A stretch of DNA of 64,000 bases from Flavobacterium psychrotolerans (GCF_003097635.1 NZ_QCZI01000011.1:1-64000), one strand, 5' to 3'; positions 8,823-18,214 are shown, counted from the stretch's first letter. The notes: generated from the sequence alone by a model not told the origin. A program made the numbers and translations.

Positions 8823-8842
8823 TATGGTGTCAATCTAAATTT

Positions 8843-9901
8843 TTATGTTTTAAATAAATTTCTGTTTTTATAATTTCTAGTAACAAATTCAAAAGCGGCA
8901 CTCATAATTTTCCCCATAGATTTTGCCCGTTTAAAATTCAAATCATTCGTATAGCGATACAATTCTAATTTTAATTGATTGACATGCGATTCTGGGGCAA
9001 TAACGTCTTCTCCCATGATATGCAATAACATTTTAATTCGATTTTCAGCAGAATGGATTCTTTTGGCCAATGCTGCTCGTTCTTCATCTTTATATTGTTC
9101 AATCGAACTATCCTGAAGTTTTTCTTTCACCAATTTCACCATGGGATAGTTTTCTTTGAAAAACTGGGGTCTGTATACCTTGAAATTTCCCTCGTAGCAT
9201 TGTTGGTCAAAATCTATAGGGCGAATTTTATAAACCACATGATCAAAATCATGAGTGGCAACAATGACATAATTATAAGAGCGCATATCGCCAAGCAATC
9301 GAATCATGCAACGCTCGTTGAACTTTACAAATTCTTTTGCAATCTGGGCCTTCTCTATCTCCGTACAATTTCCCAATTGCCTCTTGATAAATGCGTCCCC
9401 TGGAATGCCCATAATATGTTCTTCTATCAAGGTGTCATCATAAACCAAAAAATTGATTTTATCCGGAGACAGAATATGCTCTAATTCAAGACCATAAATA
9501 CGGGAAGCATCCGCTTTCTTGATATAGAAATGAGTATAATTATCATTTAAAATGTTTCTGACTTTTACACGAAAAGGCTTGGAATTTCCGAACGTACAAT
9601 AGTCGATGGAGTCTACATTCAAGAATTTTATGATTCCCAAATTTCCATCTGAATGTAAAAGTGAATAAATTTTCTTTAGTGTCAAATCAATTTCATCTCT
9701 TTCGAATTCTGTATAATACACCCGAATCCATAAAGTATCATGATTATCCTTATCATAAACATTTATCGAACCTGAAAAACGCAACAAGTCGTCGTAGGAA
9801 ATCGAGACCTTAGATATTCGGTCAAATCGTTCTAAATAATCCTTGAGTGAATGGTTTATTGGATAGGAAGGTTTTTTAAAAAGCATTAATGGTTCACTCA
9901 T
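8843..9901 (-). CDS. Unknown protein with atypical kinase-like motifs
   Basis: A 352-residue soluble protein I do not recognise as a named family. Several stretches fall in the order expected of a protein-kinase-like or APH/HipA-like fold: FYIKKAD near residue 125 (possible ATP-anchoring Lys), LIEEHIMGIPGD near 158 (hinge-like), RLLGDMRSYNYVI near 200 (Asp and Asn spaced like a catalytic loop) and YKIRPIDFDQQ near 225 (an IDFD that could bind metal). The C-terminal 100 residues look helical. It is monocistronic with a -7 element at 9919-9926. A kinase role is inference only. Confidence 0.6.
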   Translation of the reverse strand: MSEPLMLFKKPSYPINHSLKDYLERFDRISKVSISYDDLLRFSGSINVYDKDNHDTLWIRVYYTEFERDEIDLTLKKIYSLLHSDGNLGIIKFLNVDSIDYCTFGNSKPFRVKVRNILNDNYTHFYIKKADASRIYGLELEHILSPDKINFLVYDDTLIEEHIMGIPGDAFIKRQLGNCTEIEKAQIAKEFVKFNERCMIRLLGDMRSYNYVIVATHDFDHVVYKIRPIDFDQQCYEGNFKVYRPQFFKENYPMVKLVKEKLQDSSIEQYKDEERAALAKRIHSAENRIKMLLHIMGEDVIAPESHVNQLKLELYRYTNDLNFKRAKSMGKIMSAAFEFVTRNYKNRNLFKT

Positions 9902-9918
9902 TGTTATTCTATTTTATA

Positions 9919-9926
9919 CAAATTTA
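9919..9926 (-). promoter_or_regulatory. -7 element of the kinase-like gene
   Basis: TAAATTTG on the minus strand matches TAnnTTTG and lies 17 bases upstream of the start codon at 9901. Confidence 0.5.
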
Positions 9927-10230
9927 CAACTATTAAATTTTATTTCGTGATACTTCATTCAAATCCGCATTTAATACATTTGCCCTGTTTTTGATTTTTA
10001 TGCCCCTCAAAACGTTTAAACAAACAGTTTGAATTTTGAGTTAAAGTTATTAAGAATTGGACAACTGAGTTGTAATTATTTGTTAATTATAAAAGTAAAA
10101 AATAATTAAAAACCGAAATGAATTACCAATAATAGCACTCTATTTCATAGAATATGTACAGTATAATCATTTATTTTGCTAAATAAACATTAATATTGGA
10201 ATTCAAAATCCAATCGTAGCTTCATTCGAT

Positions 10231-10238
10231 TATCTTTG
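10231..10238 (+). promoter_or_regulatory. -7 element of the L-serine dehydratase gene
   Basis: TATCTTTG matches TAnnTTTG and ends 24 bases before the ATG at 10263. Confidence 0.55.
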
Positions 10239-10262
10239 TAGTAAACAAAATCCACACTGTTT

Positions 10263-11687
10263 ATGGAAGAATGTATCTCGGTTTTTGATATGCTAAAAAT
10301 TGGTGTAGGACCATCTAGTTCACACACCCTTGGTCCTTGGCGTGCAGCGGAACGTTTTCTTGAAGAATTGCGGAATGAAAAAATAATTCATACTGTAACC
10401 AGAGTAAAAGTGGATTTATACGGTTCCCTTTCCTTGACGGGAAAAGGCCATGCTACAGATTTAGCTATCATGCTGGGATTGAGCGGACAAGATCCAGAAT
10501 CCATTCCTATTGAAAACATTACAGAAATTACCAAAATTATTAGAGAAACAAACGAAATCCATTTAGGAAATGAAAAATATATTCCTTTCTTTCAACAGGA
10601 CATTGTTTTCAATAAAAACTTCCTGCCTTTTCATGCTAATGGATTGACTTTTAAAGCTTACATAGCAAATAATAAAGCTTTTACTTCTACTTTCTACTCC
10701 ATCGGTGGCGGGTTTGTGGTAAAAGAAGAACGAATCAACGCAAAGAAAAAAATTGCGATTAAGTGTACTTTTCCCTTCCCCGTAGAAAAGGCAACTGAAC
10801 TTTTAAACTACTGCACGAAAGAGCACAAAAAAATTTCAGAAATTGTTTATGAGAATGAAAAATCGATGCGTTCTGAAGCTACTATTCATAGTGAATTAAT
10901 GCGTATTTGGAACACGATGTTAGAGAGTATGTACATTGGATGCCATTCTGAAGGAATTCTTCCAGGAGGCCTAAACGTTCGCAGAAGAGCGTTTGACATG
11001 CACCAAAATCTCATTGGTTTAGCCAATTATAACAACCCACAATCTTGGCTGGAACAAATCCGGTTGACCGAAGTGAAATTTCGCCAAATTTTAAAATGGG
11101 TAAGCTGTTTTGCGCTTGCGGTGAATGAAGTAAATGCTGCTTTAGGACGTGTGGTTACAGCACCAACAAATGGAAGTGCTGGTGTTATTCCTTCGGTATT
11201 AATGTATTATTTGGTTATTGAAAATCATGACGCGGGCGAAAATGAAATCAAACAATTCTTACTGGTAGCCAGTGAAATGGGTAGTATTTTCAAAAAAGGA
11301 TCCACTATTTCAGCAGCAATGGGTGGCTGTCAGGCAGAGATTGGAGTATCTTCATCCATGGCAGCGGCAGCTTTGTGCGAATTAATGGGAGGGACACCTG
11401 AACAGGTTTTAATGGCTGCGGAAATTGCCATGGAACATCATTTGGGATTGACCTGCGACCCTATTGGAGGTTTGGTTCAAATTCCATGTATCGAAAGAAA
11501 CACCATGGGAGCCATAAAAGCAATCAATGCAGCCGAGTTAGCGCTAGAAACTGATCCAAAAAATGTGAAAGTCCCGTTAGATAAAGTAATAGATACCATG
11601 TGGCAAACTGCCAAGGACATGAACAACAAATACAAAGAAACTTCCGAAGGTGGGTTAGCAATTGCCGTAAATATGGCCGATTGTTAG
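10263..11687 (+). CDS. sdaA: L-serine ammonia-lyase (iron-sulfur)
   Basis: Deaminates L-serine to pyruvate and ammonia in the cytosol using a [4Fe-4S] cluster. The 474-residue single chain has the beta domain first ([11 protein letters not shown] then [14 protein letters not shown] around residues 17-30) and the alpha domain after about residue 190. The three cluster cysteines appear as Cys356 (GGCQAE), Cys398 (LTCDPIGG) and Cys409 (IPCIERN), the usual spacing. It is alone in its transcript, with a -7 element directly upstream. Confidence 0.95.
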   Translation: MEECISVFDMLKIGVGPSSSHTLGPWRAAERFLEELRNEKIIHTVTRVKVDLYGSLSLTGKGHATDLAIMLGLSGQDPESIPIENITEITKIIRETNEIHLGNEKYIPFFQQDIVFNKNFLPFHANGLTFKAYIANNKAFTSTFYSIGGGFVVKEERINAKKKIAIKCTFPFPVEKATELLNYCTKEHKKISEIVYENEKSMRSEATIHSELMRIWNTMLESMYIGCHSEGILPGGLNVRRRAFDMHQNLIGLANYNNPQSWLEQIRLTEVKFRQILKWVSCFALAVNEVNAALGRVVTAPTNGSAGVIPSVLMYYLVIENHDAGENEIKQFLLVASEMGSIFKKGSTISAAMGGCQAEIGVSSSMAAAALCELMGGTPEQVLMAAEIAMEHHLGLTCDPIGGLVQIPCIERNTMGAIKAINAAELALETDPKNVKVPLDKVIDTMWQTAKDMNNKYKETSEGGLAIAVNMADC

Positions 11688-11815
11688 ATATAATTATTGG
11701 AAAAACAACGCATTGGTTTCTAAACAAAACCTCAGAGGTTATAAAAACCGTGTGTTTTAACTAACTGATTATAAATGAAAAATTTTTCAACTCTTGATTC
11801 GCATAATTTATTAGT

Positions 11816-12286
11816 ATGTTTAAAAAAAATAGATTTACTTATTTTCTAATCATTATTTTAGTAATTATTCTTGGCATTTTATCAAGAAAAATTAATGGAT
11901 TTCCATCTTTTGTGGGAGATGCTTTATATGCAGTAATGGTTTATTTCGGAATACGATTTCTATCCATAAATCTTACCTATATAAAAACAGTACTACTTGC
12001 GCTGCTATTTTGTTATTGCATCGAATTTTTTCAGCTTTACAGAGCCGAATGGATTGTGGCTGTCCGACGTACTCCGTTAGGACATTATGCCTTAGGTCAA
12101 GGCTTTCTTTGGAGTGATTTGGGGTATTATTTACTTGGGGTAACAGTGGCATATTCAATTGATTTTTTAAAAAACAAACTATCCCATCCTCTTAACAGTT
12201 CAATTTTACTACTTTTACCAAATCAAATTGAAAAAAAATGTCAGCCACAAAAAAAGATTACAAAAGAATCACTACCAAATCATTAA
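11816..12286 (+). CDS. DUF2809-like membrane protein
   Basis: A 156-residue protein with four membrane segments in the first 125 residues and the motifs [13 protein letters not shown] and [12 protein letters not shown], characteristic of DUF2809 proteins of unknown function. The last 30 or so residues extend past the usual end of the family and overlap the first 49 bases of panB in another frame; the tail is low-complexity and probably not functional. Likely co-transcribed with panB. Confidence 0.75.
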   Translation: MFKKNRFTYFLIIILVIILGILSRKINGFPSFVGDALYAVMVYFGIRFLSINLTYIKTVLLALLFCYCIEFFQLYRAEWIVAVRRTPLGHYALGQGFLWSDLGYYLLGVTVAYSIDFLKNKLSHPLNSSILLLLPNQIEKKCQPQKKITKESLPNH

Positions 12287-13056
12287 TTGAAATGAAAGCC
12301 AACGGCGAGAAAATTTCAATGCTTACAGCCTATGATTATACCATGGCTAATATTGTTGATACCGCTGGAGTTGACGTTATTCTTGTGGGAGATTCCGCTT
12401 CAAATGTGATGGCTGGACATGAAACCACTTTGCCTATTACGTTAGACCAAATGATCTATCATGCTTCGTCTGTTGTTAGAGCGGTAGAAAGAGCACTGGT
12501 TGTGGTCGATTTACCTTTTGGAAGCTACCAATCTGACCCGAAAAAAGCGCTGCGTTCTTCCATCAGAATTATGAAAGAAAGTGGTGGTCATGCCGTAAAA
12601 TTGGAAGGTGGAAGTGAGATTAAAGATTCTATAAAAAAAATACTGAACGCAGGAATTCCGGTAATGGGACATTTAGGTTTAACCCCCCAATCCATTTATA
12701 AATTTGGAACGTACACGGTTCGTGCCAAAGAAGAAGAAGAAGCCAAAAAATTGATGGAAGATGCTAAAATGCTTGAAAAAATAGGCTGTTTTGCATTAGT
12801 TGTAGAAAAAATTCCGGCGTATTTAGCCGAAAAAGTGGCTAAGAGCATTTCCATTCCTGTAATAGGAATTGGTGCTGGTGGCGGTGTTGACGGTCAAGTT
12901 CTGGTCATTCATGACATGTTGGGTATGAACAACGAATTCAGTCCTCGTTTTTTGCGACGTTACATGAACTTATACGAAGGTATGACTACCGCAATTGGTC
13001 AATATGTTACCGATGTTAAATCGAGTGATTTTCCGAATTCCGGTGAACAATATTAG
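12238..13056 (+). CDS. panB: 3-methyl-2-oxobutanoate hydroxymethyltransferase
   Basis: First enzyme of pantothenate (coenzyme A) synthesis: moves a hydroxymethyl group from methylene-tetrahydrofolate to alpha-ketoisovalerate, making ketopantoate. The 272 residues match family length. Visible motifs are [13 protein letters not shown] near residue 23, the metal-binding [14 protein letters not shown] near 46, DLPFGSYQ near 93, VKLEGG near 121 and [21 protein letters not shown] near 205. The start at 12238 matches the usual N-terminus of about 10 residues before KSLIEMK. The gene ends three bases before the left arm of the repeat around the four-helix-bundle gene. Confidence 0.96.
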   Translation: MSATKKDYKRITTKSLIEMKANGEKISMLTAYDYTMANIVDTAGVDVILVGDSASNVMAGHETTLPITLDQMIYHASSVVRAVERALVVVDLPFGSYQSDPKKALRSSIRIMKESGGHAVKLEGGSEIKDSIKKILNAGIPVMGHLGLTPQSIYKFGTYTVRAKEEEEAKKLMEDAKMLEKIGCFALVVEKIPAYLAEKVAKSISIPVIGIGAGGGVDGQVLVIHDMLGMNNEFSPRFLRRYMNLYEGMTTAIGQYVTDVKSSDFPNSGEQY

Positions 13057-13058
13057 TT

Positions 13059-13098
13059 TCGATTGTTAGATTTATGGATTTTTAGATTGTTCGAAAAA
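13059..13098 (+). repeat. Left arm of a 40-bp inverted repeat
   Basis: This 40-base stretch, starting TCGATTGTTAGA and ending TTGTTCGAAAAA, matches the reverse complement of 13507-13546 at 37 of 40 positions by my hand alignment. It begins two bases after the panB stop. The arm carries internal short repeats of the GATTGTTAGA type. The pair exactly brackets the four-helix-bundle gene. Confidence 0.9.
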
Positions 13099-13142
13099 AT
13101 CCAATTATTTAACAATTTAATAATCCCAATTCAATTAAATAA

Positions 13143-13493
13143 ATGCATCGATTTAAGGATTTAGAAATTTGGAAATTAAGCAGAAAATTTTGTTCTGATA
13201 TTTATATCGTCACTTCAAATTTTCCCGATTCAGAAAAATTTGGTTTAACAAATCAACTTCGTCGCGCTTCTGTTTCTGTTCCCTCAAATATTGCGGAAGG
13301 TTGCTCTAGGAGCAGTAATAAAGATCTTTCTAGATTTCTTGAAATTGCAATCGGTTCCATTTATGAAATTGAAACACAAATATTAATCGCTTTTGATTTA
13401 GGCTATATAGAACAAATAAAATTGGATGAATTATGCTTTAATATAGATAAAATTGTTAAAATGACTTCTAAATTTCGTTCAACATTGCAATAA
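13143..13493 (+). CDS. Four-helix-bundle protein (23S rRNA intervening-sequence family)
   Basis: A 116-residue helical protein with the family signatures FKDLEIWKLSRKF near the N-terminus, FGLTNQLRRASVSVPSNIAEG around residues 34-54, FLEIAIGSIYEIETQI around 76-91 and a last helix. The family is named for proteins encoded in 23S rRNA intervening sequences; relatives include the Avd accessory proteins of diversity-generating retroelements. Biochemical role unknown, probably nucleic-acid binding by a multimeric basic bundle. Here the gene is enclosed by a 40-bp imperfect inverted repeat and splits panB from the RluA-like gene, which suggests a mobile cassette. No rRNA or reverse transcriptase is nearby. 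Confidence 0.88.
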   Translation: MHRFKDLEIWKLSRKFCSDIYIVTSNFPDSEKFGLTNQLRRASVSVPSNIAEGCSRSSNKDLSRFLEIAIGSIYEIETQILIAFDLGYIEQIKLDELCFNIDKIVKMTSKFRSTLQ

Positions 13494-13506
13494 TTCGATT
13501 TTTAGA

Positions 13507-13546
13507 TTTTTCGAACAATCTAAAAATCCAACAATCTAATAATCGA
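13507..13546 (-). repeat. Right arm of the 40-bp inverted repeat
   Basis: Reverse complement of 13059-13098 with three mismatches. It ends two bases before the TTG start of the RluA-like gene, so the repeat supplies the leader of that gene. Confidence 0.9.
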
Positions 13547-13548
13547 TT

Positions 13549-14241
13549 TTGAAAATAATTTCCAACAAAGACAACCTTCAAATTCTTCACGAAGACAATC
13601 ACATTATTGTAATCAATAAACGCGTGGGGGATATTGTACAGGGGGATAAAACCGGAGACAAGCCTTTAAGTGATGTTGTCAAAGAATATATTAAAGACAA
13701 ATACAATAAACCCGGCGAAGTTTTTCTCGGTGTTGTACATCGTCTAGACAGACCCACTACCGGAATCGTAGTTTTTGCCAGAACCAGCAAAGCATTGACT
13801 AGAATGAACGAATTGTTTAGCAATCGCGAAACGCAAAAAACCTATTGGGCAATCGTAAAGAACAAACCGTCAAAAAATGAAGATAAACTTGTTCATTTTT
13901 TGAAACGAAACGAAAAAAACAACACTTCAAAAGCACATGTCAAGGAAGTTCCAGAGAGCAAAATGGCCAGTTTAGATTATAAAATCATCAAGGAACTCAA
14001 CAATTATTTTGCCTTAGAAATTCATCTTCATACGGGAAGACACCACCAAATTAGAGCACAACTTTCGGCTATTGGCTCCCCTATAAAAGGCGATTTGAAA
14101 TATGGTTTTGACAGAAGTAATCCTGACGGGGGTATTCATCTTCATGCAAGAAAATTAATGTTTATTCACCCAGTATCCAAAGAAAGTCTTGAAATCATCG
14201 CCCCCACGCCAAATGATGTCATTTGGAACGCACTAAAATAG
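13549..14241 (+). CDS. RluA-family pseudouridine synthase
   Basis: Isomerises uridine to pseudouridine in rRNA or tRNA. The 230 residues carry the family's catalytic motif HRLDRPTTG, with Asp67 as the predicted nucleophile, and LHTGRHHQIRAQLSAIGSPIKGD around residues 161-183. There is no N-terminal S4 domain, so it is a short RluA-type enzyme; the target base is unknown. The start is TTG; upstream sequence is the inverted-repeat arm and the protein begins at the normal place (LQILHEDNHIIVINK), so TTG is accepted. The gene probably followed panB directly before the four-helix-bundle cassette arrived. Confidence 0.9.
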   Translation: MKIISNKDNLQILHEDNHIIVINKRVGDIVQGDKTGDKPLSDVVKEYIKDKYNKPGEVFLGVVHRLDRPTTGIVVFARTSKALTRMNELFSNRETQKTYWAIVKNKPSKNEDKLVHFLKRNEKNNTSKAHVKEVPESKMASLDYKIIKELNNYFALEIHLHTGRHHQIRAQLSAIGSPIKGDLKYGFDRSNPDGGIHLHARKLMFIHPVSKESLEIIAPTPNDVIWNALK

Positions 14242-14446
14242 ATTTTCTTAGTCCTTTCTAATAGTTTAATGAAATCTGAATTTTAATTGTTCTATACGAT
14301 ATTGACATTTGACTAAATAGCACCTTATTGAGGAAGTACGTCCAATCCAATGGATATGTAATTCTTCCAACTTTACAATAATTTTAAGAAGTCCTCGTTG
14401 AAATAGTGTTAAATTGCCTCAACTATCATAAACGACACAAAAAAAA

Positions 14447-16000
14447 ATGGATCAAATAAAAATACTTTGGGTAGATGACGAAATTGATTTACTCAAACCT
14501 CACATCCTATTTCTGGAAAAAAAGAACTACCATGTTACCACATGCAACAATGGTCGCGATGCGGTAGATGTTTTTGAAGAAGGCGATTTTGATATTGTTT
14601 TTCTGGATGAAAACATGCCCGGCATGAGTGGATTGGAAACCCTATCTGAAATTAAAGAGAAAAAATCGTCCACTCCGGTAATTATGATTACCAAGAGTGA
14701 GGAGGAGTATATCATGGAAGAAGCTATTGGCTCTAAGATTGCCGACTATCTGATAAAACCCGTAAATCCGAATCAAATTTTGCTTAGTTTAAAAAAGAAT
14801 CTGGATCATTCCCGATTGATTTCTGAAAAAACAACTTTAGATTATCAGAAAGAATTTAGAAAAATTGCCATGGAACTCTCTATGGTCAACTCCTATGAAG
14901 ATTGGATTGAGTTGTATAAAAAACTAGTATTTTGGGAATTAGAACTTGAAAACATTGAAGACCAAAGCATGGTTGAAATTTTAGAATCCCAAAAAGTGGA
15001 AGCGAATTCTCAATTTGGCAAATTCATAGAACGCAATTATGAAGATTGGTTTGAACCTAAAGCCGATAAACCAGTACTTTCACATACTTTATTTAGAGAA
15101 GTTGTAGTTCCTGAAATCACAAAAAAAGAGAAACCCGTATTGTTTGTAGTTATTGATAATTTACGATACGACCAATGGAAAGCCTTCGAAAGTGTCGTGA
15201 CAAATCACTACAAATTAGAGAAAGAAGTACCCTACTACGCCATTTTACCTACAGCAACCCAATATGCCCGAAATGCTATTTTCTCCGGACTAACACCTTT
15301 AGAAATGGAAAAAAAATTTCCTCAATACTGGAAAAACGACGTGGAAGAAGGCGGGAAAAATCTATATGAAGCTGAGTTTTTAGCGGCTCATTTAAAACGA
15401 CTGGGACTAAACATCAAACAAGATTATTTTAAAATTACGAATCTTGCGAGTGGGAAAAAATTAGCCGAAAACTTTAAAACACTAAAAAACAACGATCTAG
15501 TAACTGTAGTTTACAATTTTGTGGATATGCTATCGCACGCCAAAACTGAAATGGATGTAGTGAAAGAATTAGCTTCAGACGATAAAGCCTATCGTTCCTT
15601 GACTTTAAGTTGGTTTAAGAATTCCCCACTTTTAGATATCATTCAACAGGGACAAAAAATGGGTTTCAAATTGATTCTTACAACTGATCACGGAACCATA
15701 AACGTAAAAAATCCTTCGAAAGTGATTGGGGATAAAAATACTAGTTTGAACCTTAGATACAAAACCGGACGAAGCCTAACCTACGAAGATAAAGATGTTT
15801 ATGCTGTAAAAGACCCAAAAAAAATAGGGTTACCAACCATAAATATGAGCAGTTCTTATATTTTTGCCAAAAATGATTTTTTTCTGGCCTATGTAAACAA
15901 CTACAATCATTATGTAAGTTATTACAGAAATAGCTACCAACACGGTGGAATTTCTTTAGAAGAAATGATTATCCCATTATTAGTATTTAATCCTAAATAA
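14447..16000 (+). CDS. porX: T9SS regulator PorX (response regulator with PglZ domain)
   Basis: A 517-residue protein with an N-terminal receiver domain (acidic Asp10-Asp11, phospho-acceptor Asp54 in VFLDENMPG, Lys in YLIKPVNP) and a C-terminal PglZ/alkaline-phosphatase-fold domain from about residue 210 (LFVVIDNLRYDQW, LTTDHGTINVKNP). This architecture defines PorX, which with the histidine kinase PorY controls type IX secretion genes in Porphyromonas; it also binds SigP there. No porY is nearby. It leads the order porX-tsaE-alanine dehydrogenase, which I recall as common in Flavobacteriaceae. Confidence 0.93.
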   Translation: MDQIKILWVDDEIDLLKPHILFLEKKNYHVTTCNNGRDAVDVFEEGDFDIVFLDENMPGMSGLETLSEIKEKKSSTPVIMITKSEEEYIMEEAIGSKIADYLIKPVNPNQILLSLKKNLDHSRLISEKTTLDYQKEFRKIAMELSMVNSYEDWIELYKKLVFWELELENIEDQSMVEILESQKVEANSQFGKFIERNYEDWFEPKADKPVLSHTLFREVVVPEITKKEKPVLFVVIDNLRYDQWKAFESVVTNHYKLEKEVPYYAILPTATQYARNAIFSGLTPLEMEKKFPQYWKNDVEEGGKNLYEAEFLAAHLKRLGLNIKQDYFKITNLASGKKLAENFKTLKNNDLVTVVYNFVDMLSHAKTEMDVVKELASDDKAYRSLTLSWFKNSPLLDIIQQGQKMGFKLILTTDHGTINVKNPSKVIGDKNTSLNLRYKTGRSLTYEDKDVYAVKDPKKIGLPTINMSSSYIFAKNDFFLAYVNNYNHYVSYYRNSYQHGGISLEEMIIPLLVFNPK

Positions 16001-16071
16001 AAATAAATAATGATTAATAATTGTTAGCTGAAAAAACGGATTATGAATACTGAAAACTAAACACTGAAATC

Positions 16072-16482
16072 ATGCAGATTACTTTTTCTTTAGAACAAAT
16101 CAATGCAGTAGCAGAACAAATACTTGCCCAAAAACTCAAAAATGTCATTTTGTTTTATGGGGAAATGGGAGCAGGAAAAACCACCTTAATTAAAAATTTG
16201 GCTAAATCTCTTGGTGTAAAAAGCCCAACTAATAGTCCAACTTTTTCTTTAGTTAATGAATATCAAACTGCTGAAAATAAACTACTTTATCATTTTGATA
16301 TGTACCGAATTAAAAGCGAAAATGAAGCTTATGACATAGGGATGGAAGAATACCTCTATTCCGGAAATTGGTGTTTTATAGAATGGCCAGAAAAAATACC
16401 GAATTTAATCCCCGAAGAACATTCCATTATTAAAATAAAACTGATAGATAACGGAAAAAGAGAATTAATATTAACCTCTTAA
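16072..16482 (+). CDS. tsaE: tRNA t6A37 biosynthesis ATPase TsaE
   Basis: A 136-residue ATPase that works with TsaB, TsaC and TsaD to place the threonylcarbamoyl group on A37 of ANN-decoding tRNAs. The P-loop GEMGAGKTT is at residues 30-38, followed by the family motifs SPTFSLVNEY near residue 60, HFDMYRI near 78 and FIEWPEKI near 103. Size is normal. It lies between porX and the alanine dehydrogenase gene on the same strand. Confidence 0.95.
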   Translation: MQITFSLEQINAVAEQILAQKLKNVILFYGEMGAGKTTLIKNLAKSLGVKSPTNSPTFSLVNEYQTAENKLLYHFDMYRIKSENEAYDIGMEEYLYSGNWCFIEWPEKIPNLIPEEHSIIKIKLIDNGKRELILTS

Positions 16483-16526
16483 GGATAAATTTTTGTAAAT
16501 TGTGCCTTTAACACTCAGGAATATTT

Positions 16527-17720
16527 ATGGCCATTACCCCTTTTACCAAGCAACAACTGCTCCCACAAGAAGAAAAACTAGAAATAGTCCGTCATAAAAG
16601 CGAACTTTTTATTGGCATTCCTAAGGAAACAAGTTATCAGGAACGTAGAATATGTTTAACTCCTGACGCAGTTAATTCACTTACGGCTCATGGTCACCGT
16701 GTGATGGTTGAATCTGGCGCAGGTCTTAGCTCAAGCTATTGCGATAAAGAATACAGTGATGCAGGTGCTGAAATTACTCAAGATACCAAGAAAGTTTTAG
16801 GATGCCCGATGCTATTAAAAGTCGAACCCTTGACGATGGAAGAAATCGAAATGATTAATCCGGAAACTATAGTAATATCTGCAATCCAACTAAAAACCAG
16901 AAAAGCCAATTACTTTGAGGCGCTTCAAAAAAAGAGAATAACAGCCTTAGCTTTCGAATACATAAAAGATGAAGATGGTTCTTACCCCGCAGTAAAATCA
17001 TTAAGCGAAATTGCGGGTACTGCATCCGTTCTTATTGCTGCCGAATTAATGATTAACAACCAGTTTGGAAAAGGATTGTTATTAGGTAATATTACAGGAG
17101 TTCCTCCAACAGATGTTGTTATTCTTGGTGCAGGAACCGTCGGGGAATTTGCTGCAAAAACCGCTTTGGGATTGGGTGCAAACATAAAAGTATTCGACAA
17201 TTCCATTACTAAATTAAGACGTTTACAAAACAATCTAAACCAACGCATTTTCACTTCAACTATTCATCAGAAATCGCTACTAAAGGCCTTGCGTCGTTGT
17301 GACGTGGCTATTGGAGCGATGAGAGGAAAAGACCGTTGCCCGGTTGTTGTCACCGAAACGATGGTGGAGCACATGAAAAAAGGAGCCGTGATTGTAGATG
17401 TAAGTATTGATACTGGTGGTTGTTTCGAGACATCGGAAGTGACAACCCATGAAAAACCAACTTTTATAAAAAATAATGTAATTCACTATTGTGTTCCTAA
17501 TATCCCTTCACGGTATTCTAAAACTGCTTCGTTATCTATCAGCAATATTCTTACTCCTTTTCTCTTGCAGATTGCTGAAGATGGCGGGCTTGAAAGTGCT
17601 ATTCGGTGCAACAAGGGGCTGAAAAATGGGGTGTATTTGTATCACGGAATACTGACCAGTAAAGCTATTGGAGAATGGTTTAACCTTCCTGACAGTGATA
17701 TTAATTTAATTGTATTTTAA
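16527..17720 (+). CDS. ald: Alanine dehydrogenase / PntA-like dehydrogenase
   Basis: Predicted to interconvert L-alanine and pyruvate with NAD. The 397-residue protein has the AlaDH/PNT N-terminal domain (IGIPKETSYQERRICLTP around residues 31-48) and the NAD-binding domain with VILGAGTVGEFAAKTALGLG around 197-216. VDVSIDTGGCFETSE and IPSRYSKTAS are typical of the C-terminal domain. It has an extra N-terminal 30 residues compared with classical Ald (QQLLPQEEKLE), as is usual in this Bacteroidota subgroup. A transhydrogenase-alpha-like function is less likely because no PntB partner is present. Confidence 0.88.
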   Translation: MAITPFTKQQLLPQEEKLEIVRHKSELFIGIPKETSYQERRICLTPDAVNSLTAHGHRVMVESGAGLSSSYCDKEYSDAGAEITQDTKKVLGCPMLLKVEPLTMEEIEMINPETIVISAIQLKTRKANYFEALQKKRITALAFEYIKDEDGSYPAVKSLSEIAGTASVLIAAELMINNQFGKGLLLGNITGVPPTDVVILGAGTVGEFAAKTALGLGANIKVFDNSITKLRRLQNNLNQRIFTSTIHQKSLLKALRRCDVAIGAMRGKDRCPVVVTETMVEHMKKGAVIVDVSIDTGGCFETSEVTTHEKPTFIKNNVIHYCVPNIPSRYSKTASLSISNILTPFLLQIAEDGGLESAIRCNKGLKNGVYLYHGILTSKAIGEWFNLPDSDINLIVF

Positions 17721-17741
17721 TAGAACTTTCAAGTATCTTTG
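17710..17741 (+). promoter_or_regulatory. Promoter of the DUF4258-like gene
   Basis: TTG at 17710-17712, a 21-base spacer, and TATCTTTG at 17734-17741, a full match to the Bacteroidota promoter pattern. It ends 15 bases before the ATG at 17757. Confidence 0.7.
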
Positions 17742-17756
17742 CAAAAAAAATAACAG

Positions 17757-18137
17757 ATGCGTTTTAGATTTCGTTTTGCCTATTATATGGTTGGATTTAT
17801 TATGGGATTGTTCTTTGTTGCCATGGTATTGAGCGGTAAAGATGCCCGTTGCAATTATTTCCCAAATGCTAGAGTTTTGAATGATTTACGGACAAAACCT
17901 TTTAATTTTTCGGATAAAGCAAAACTAATATTAGCTCAAAAATGGGTTGACACCACAGACATCAAAAACACATTAACCTATGGAGATGTCGATTTTGACA
18001 AAAGTAATAAAGAAGCCGAAAAAGGTAAACTTTACATTATTGAGGGAAAAACCACAAAAAACCAGCCCATAATTTTAGAGGTGATTAATTACTCAGACAA
18101 AGCTGTTTTGAGAGATATCATCAAAAAACAAAACTAA
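17757..18137 (+). CDS. DUF4258-like membrane-anchored protein
   Basis: A 126-residue protein with one N-terminal membrane segment (about residues 8-27), then a soluble domain with LYIIEGKTTKNQPIILEV around residues 90-107 that fits DUF4258-like small domains. No catalytic residues stand out. It has a good promoter of its own and is followed 77 bases later by the ABC exporter gene, which also has its own -7 element. Function unknown. Confidence 0.65.
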   Translation: MRFRFRFAYYMVGFIMGLFFVAMVLSGKDARCNYFPNARVLNDLRTKPFNFSDKAKLILAQKWVDTTDIKNTLTYGDVDFDKSNKEAEKGKLYIIEGKTTKNQPIILEVINYSDKAVLRDIIKKQN

Positions 18138-18188
18138 CGTTTTAACTATTTAACAGTTTTTTAATAAACGTTACCCCTATCGTTGCCT

Positions 18189-18196
18189 TACATTTG
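18189..18196 (+). promoter_or_regulatory. -7 element of the ABC exporter gene
   Basis: TACATTTG matches TAnnTTTG and ends 18 bases before the ATG at 18215. The surrounding sequence reads TTACATTTGTAA, a short palindrome also seen near the HTH gene at 33.8 kb. Confidence 0.55.
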
Positions 18197-18214
18197 TAAA
18201 ATATACGATACCCA

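Larger units (their letters stand above)
9902..10262. other. Divergent intergenic region, 361 bases
   Basis: Lies between the kinase-like gene and the serine dehydratase gene. It holds a -7 element for each (9919-9926 minus, 10231-10238 plus). The AT-rich middle shows no coding frame or strong hairpin. Confidence 0.6.

Noticed and set aside
13143..13493. A diversity-generating retroelement, suggested by the Avd-like protein
   Set aside because: No reverse transcriptase, template repeat or variable target gene in the neighbourhood.
15175..15369. A 64-residue frame inside porX
   Set aside because: Out-of-frame shadow within a well-supported conserved gene.
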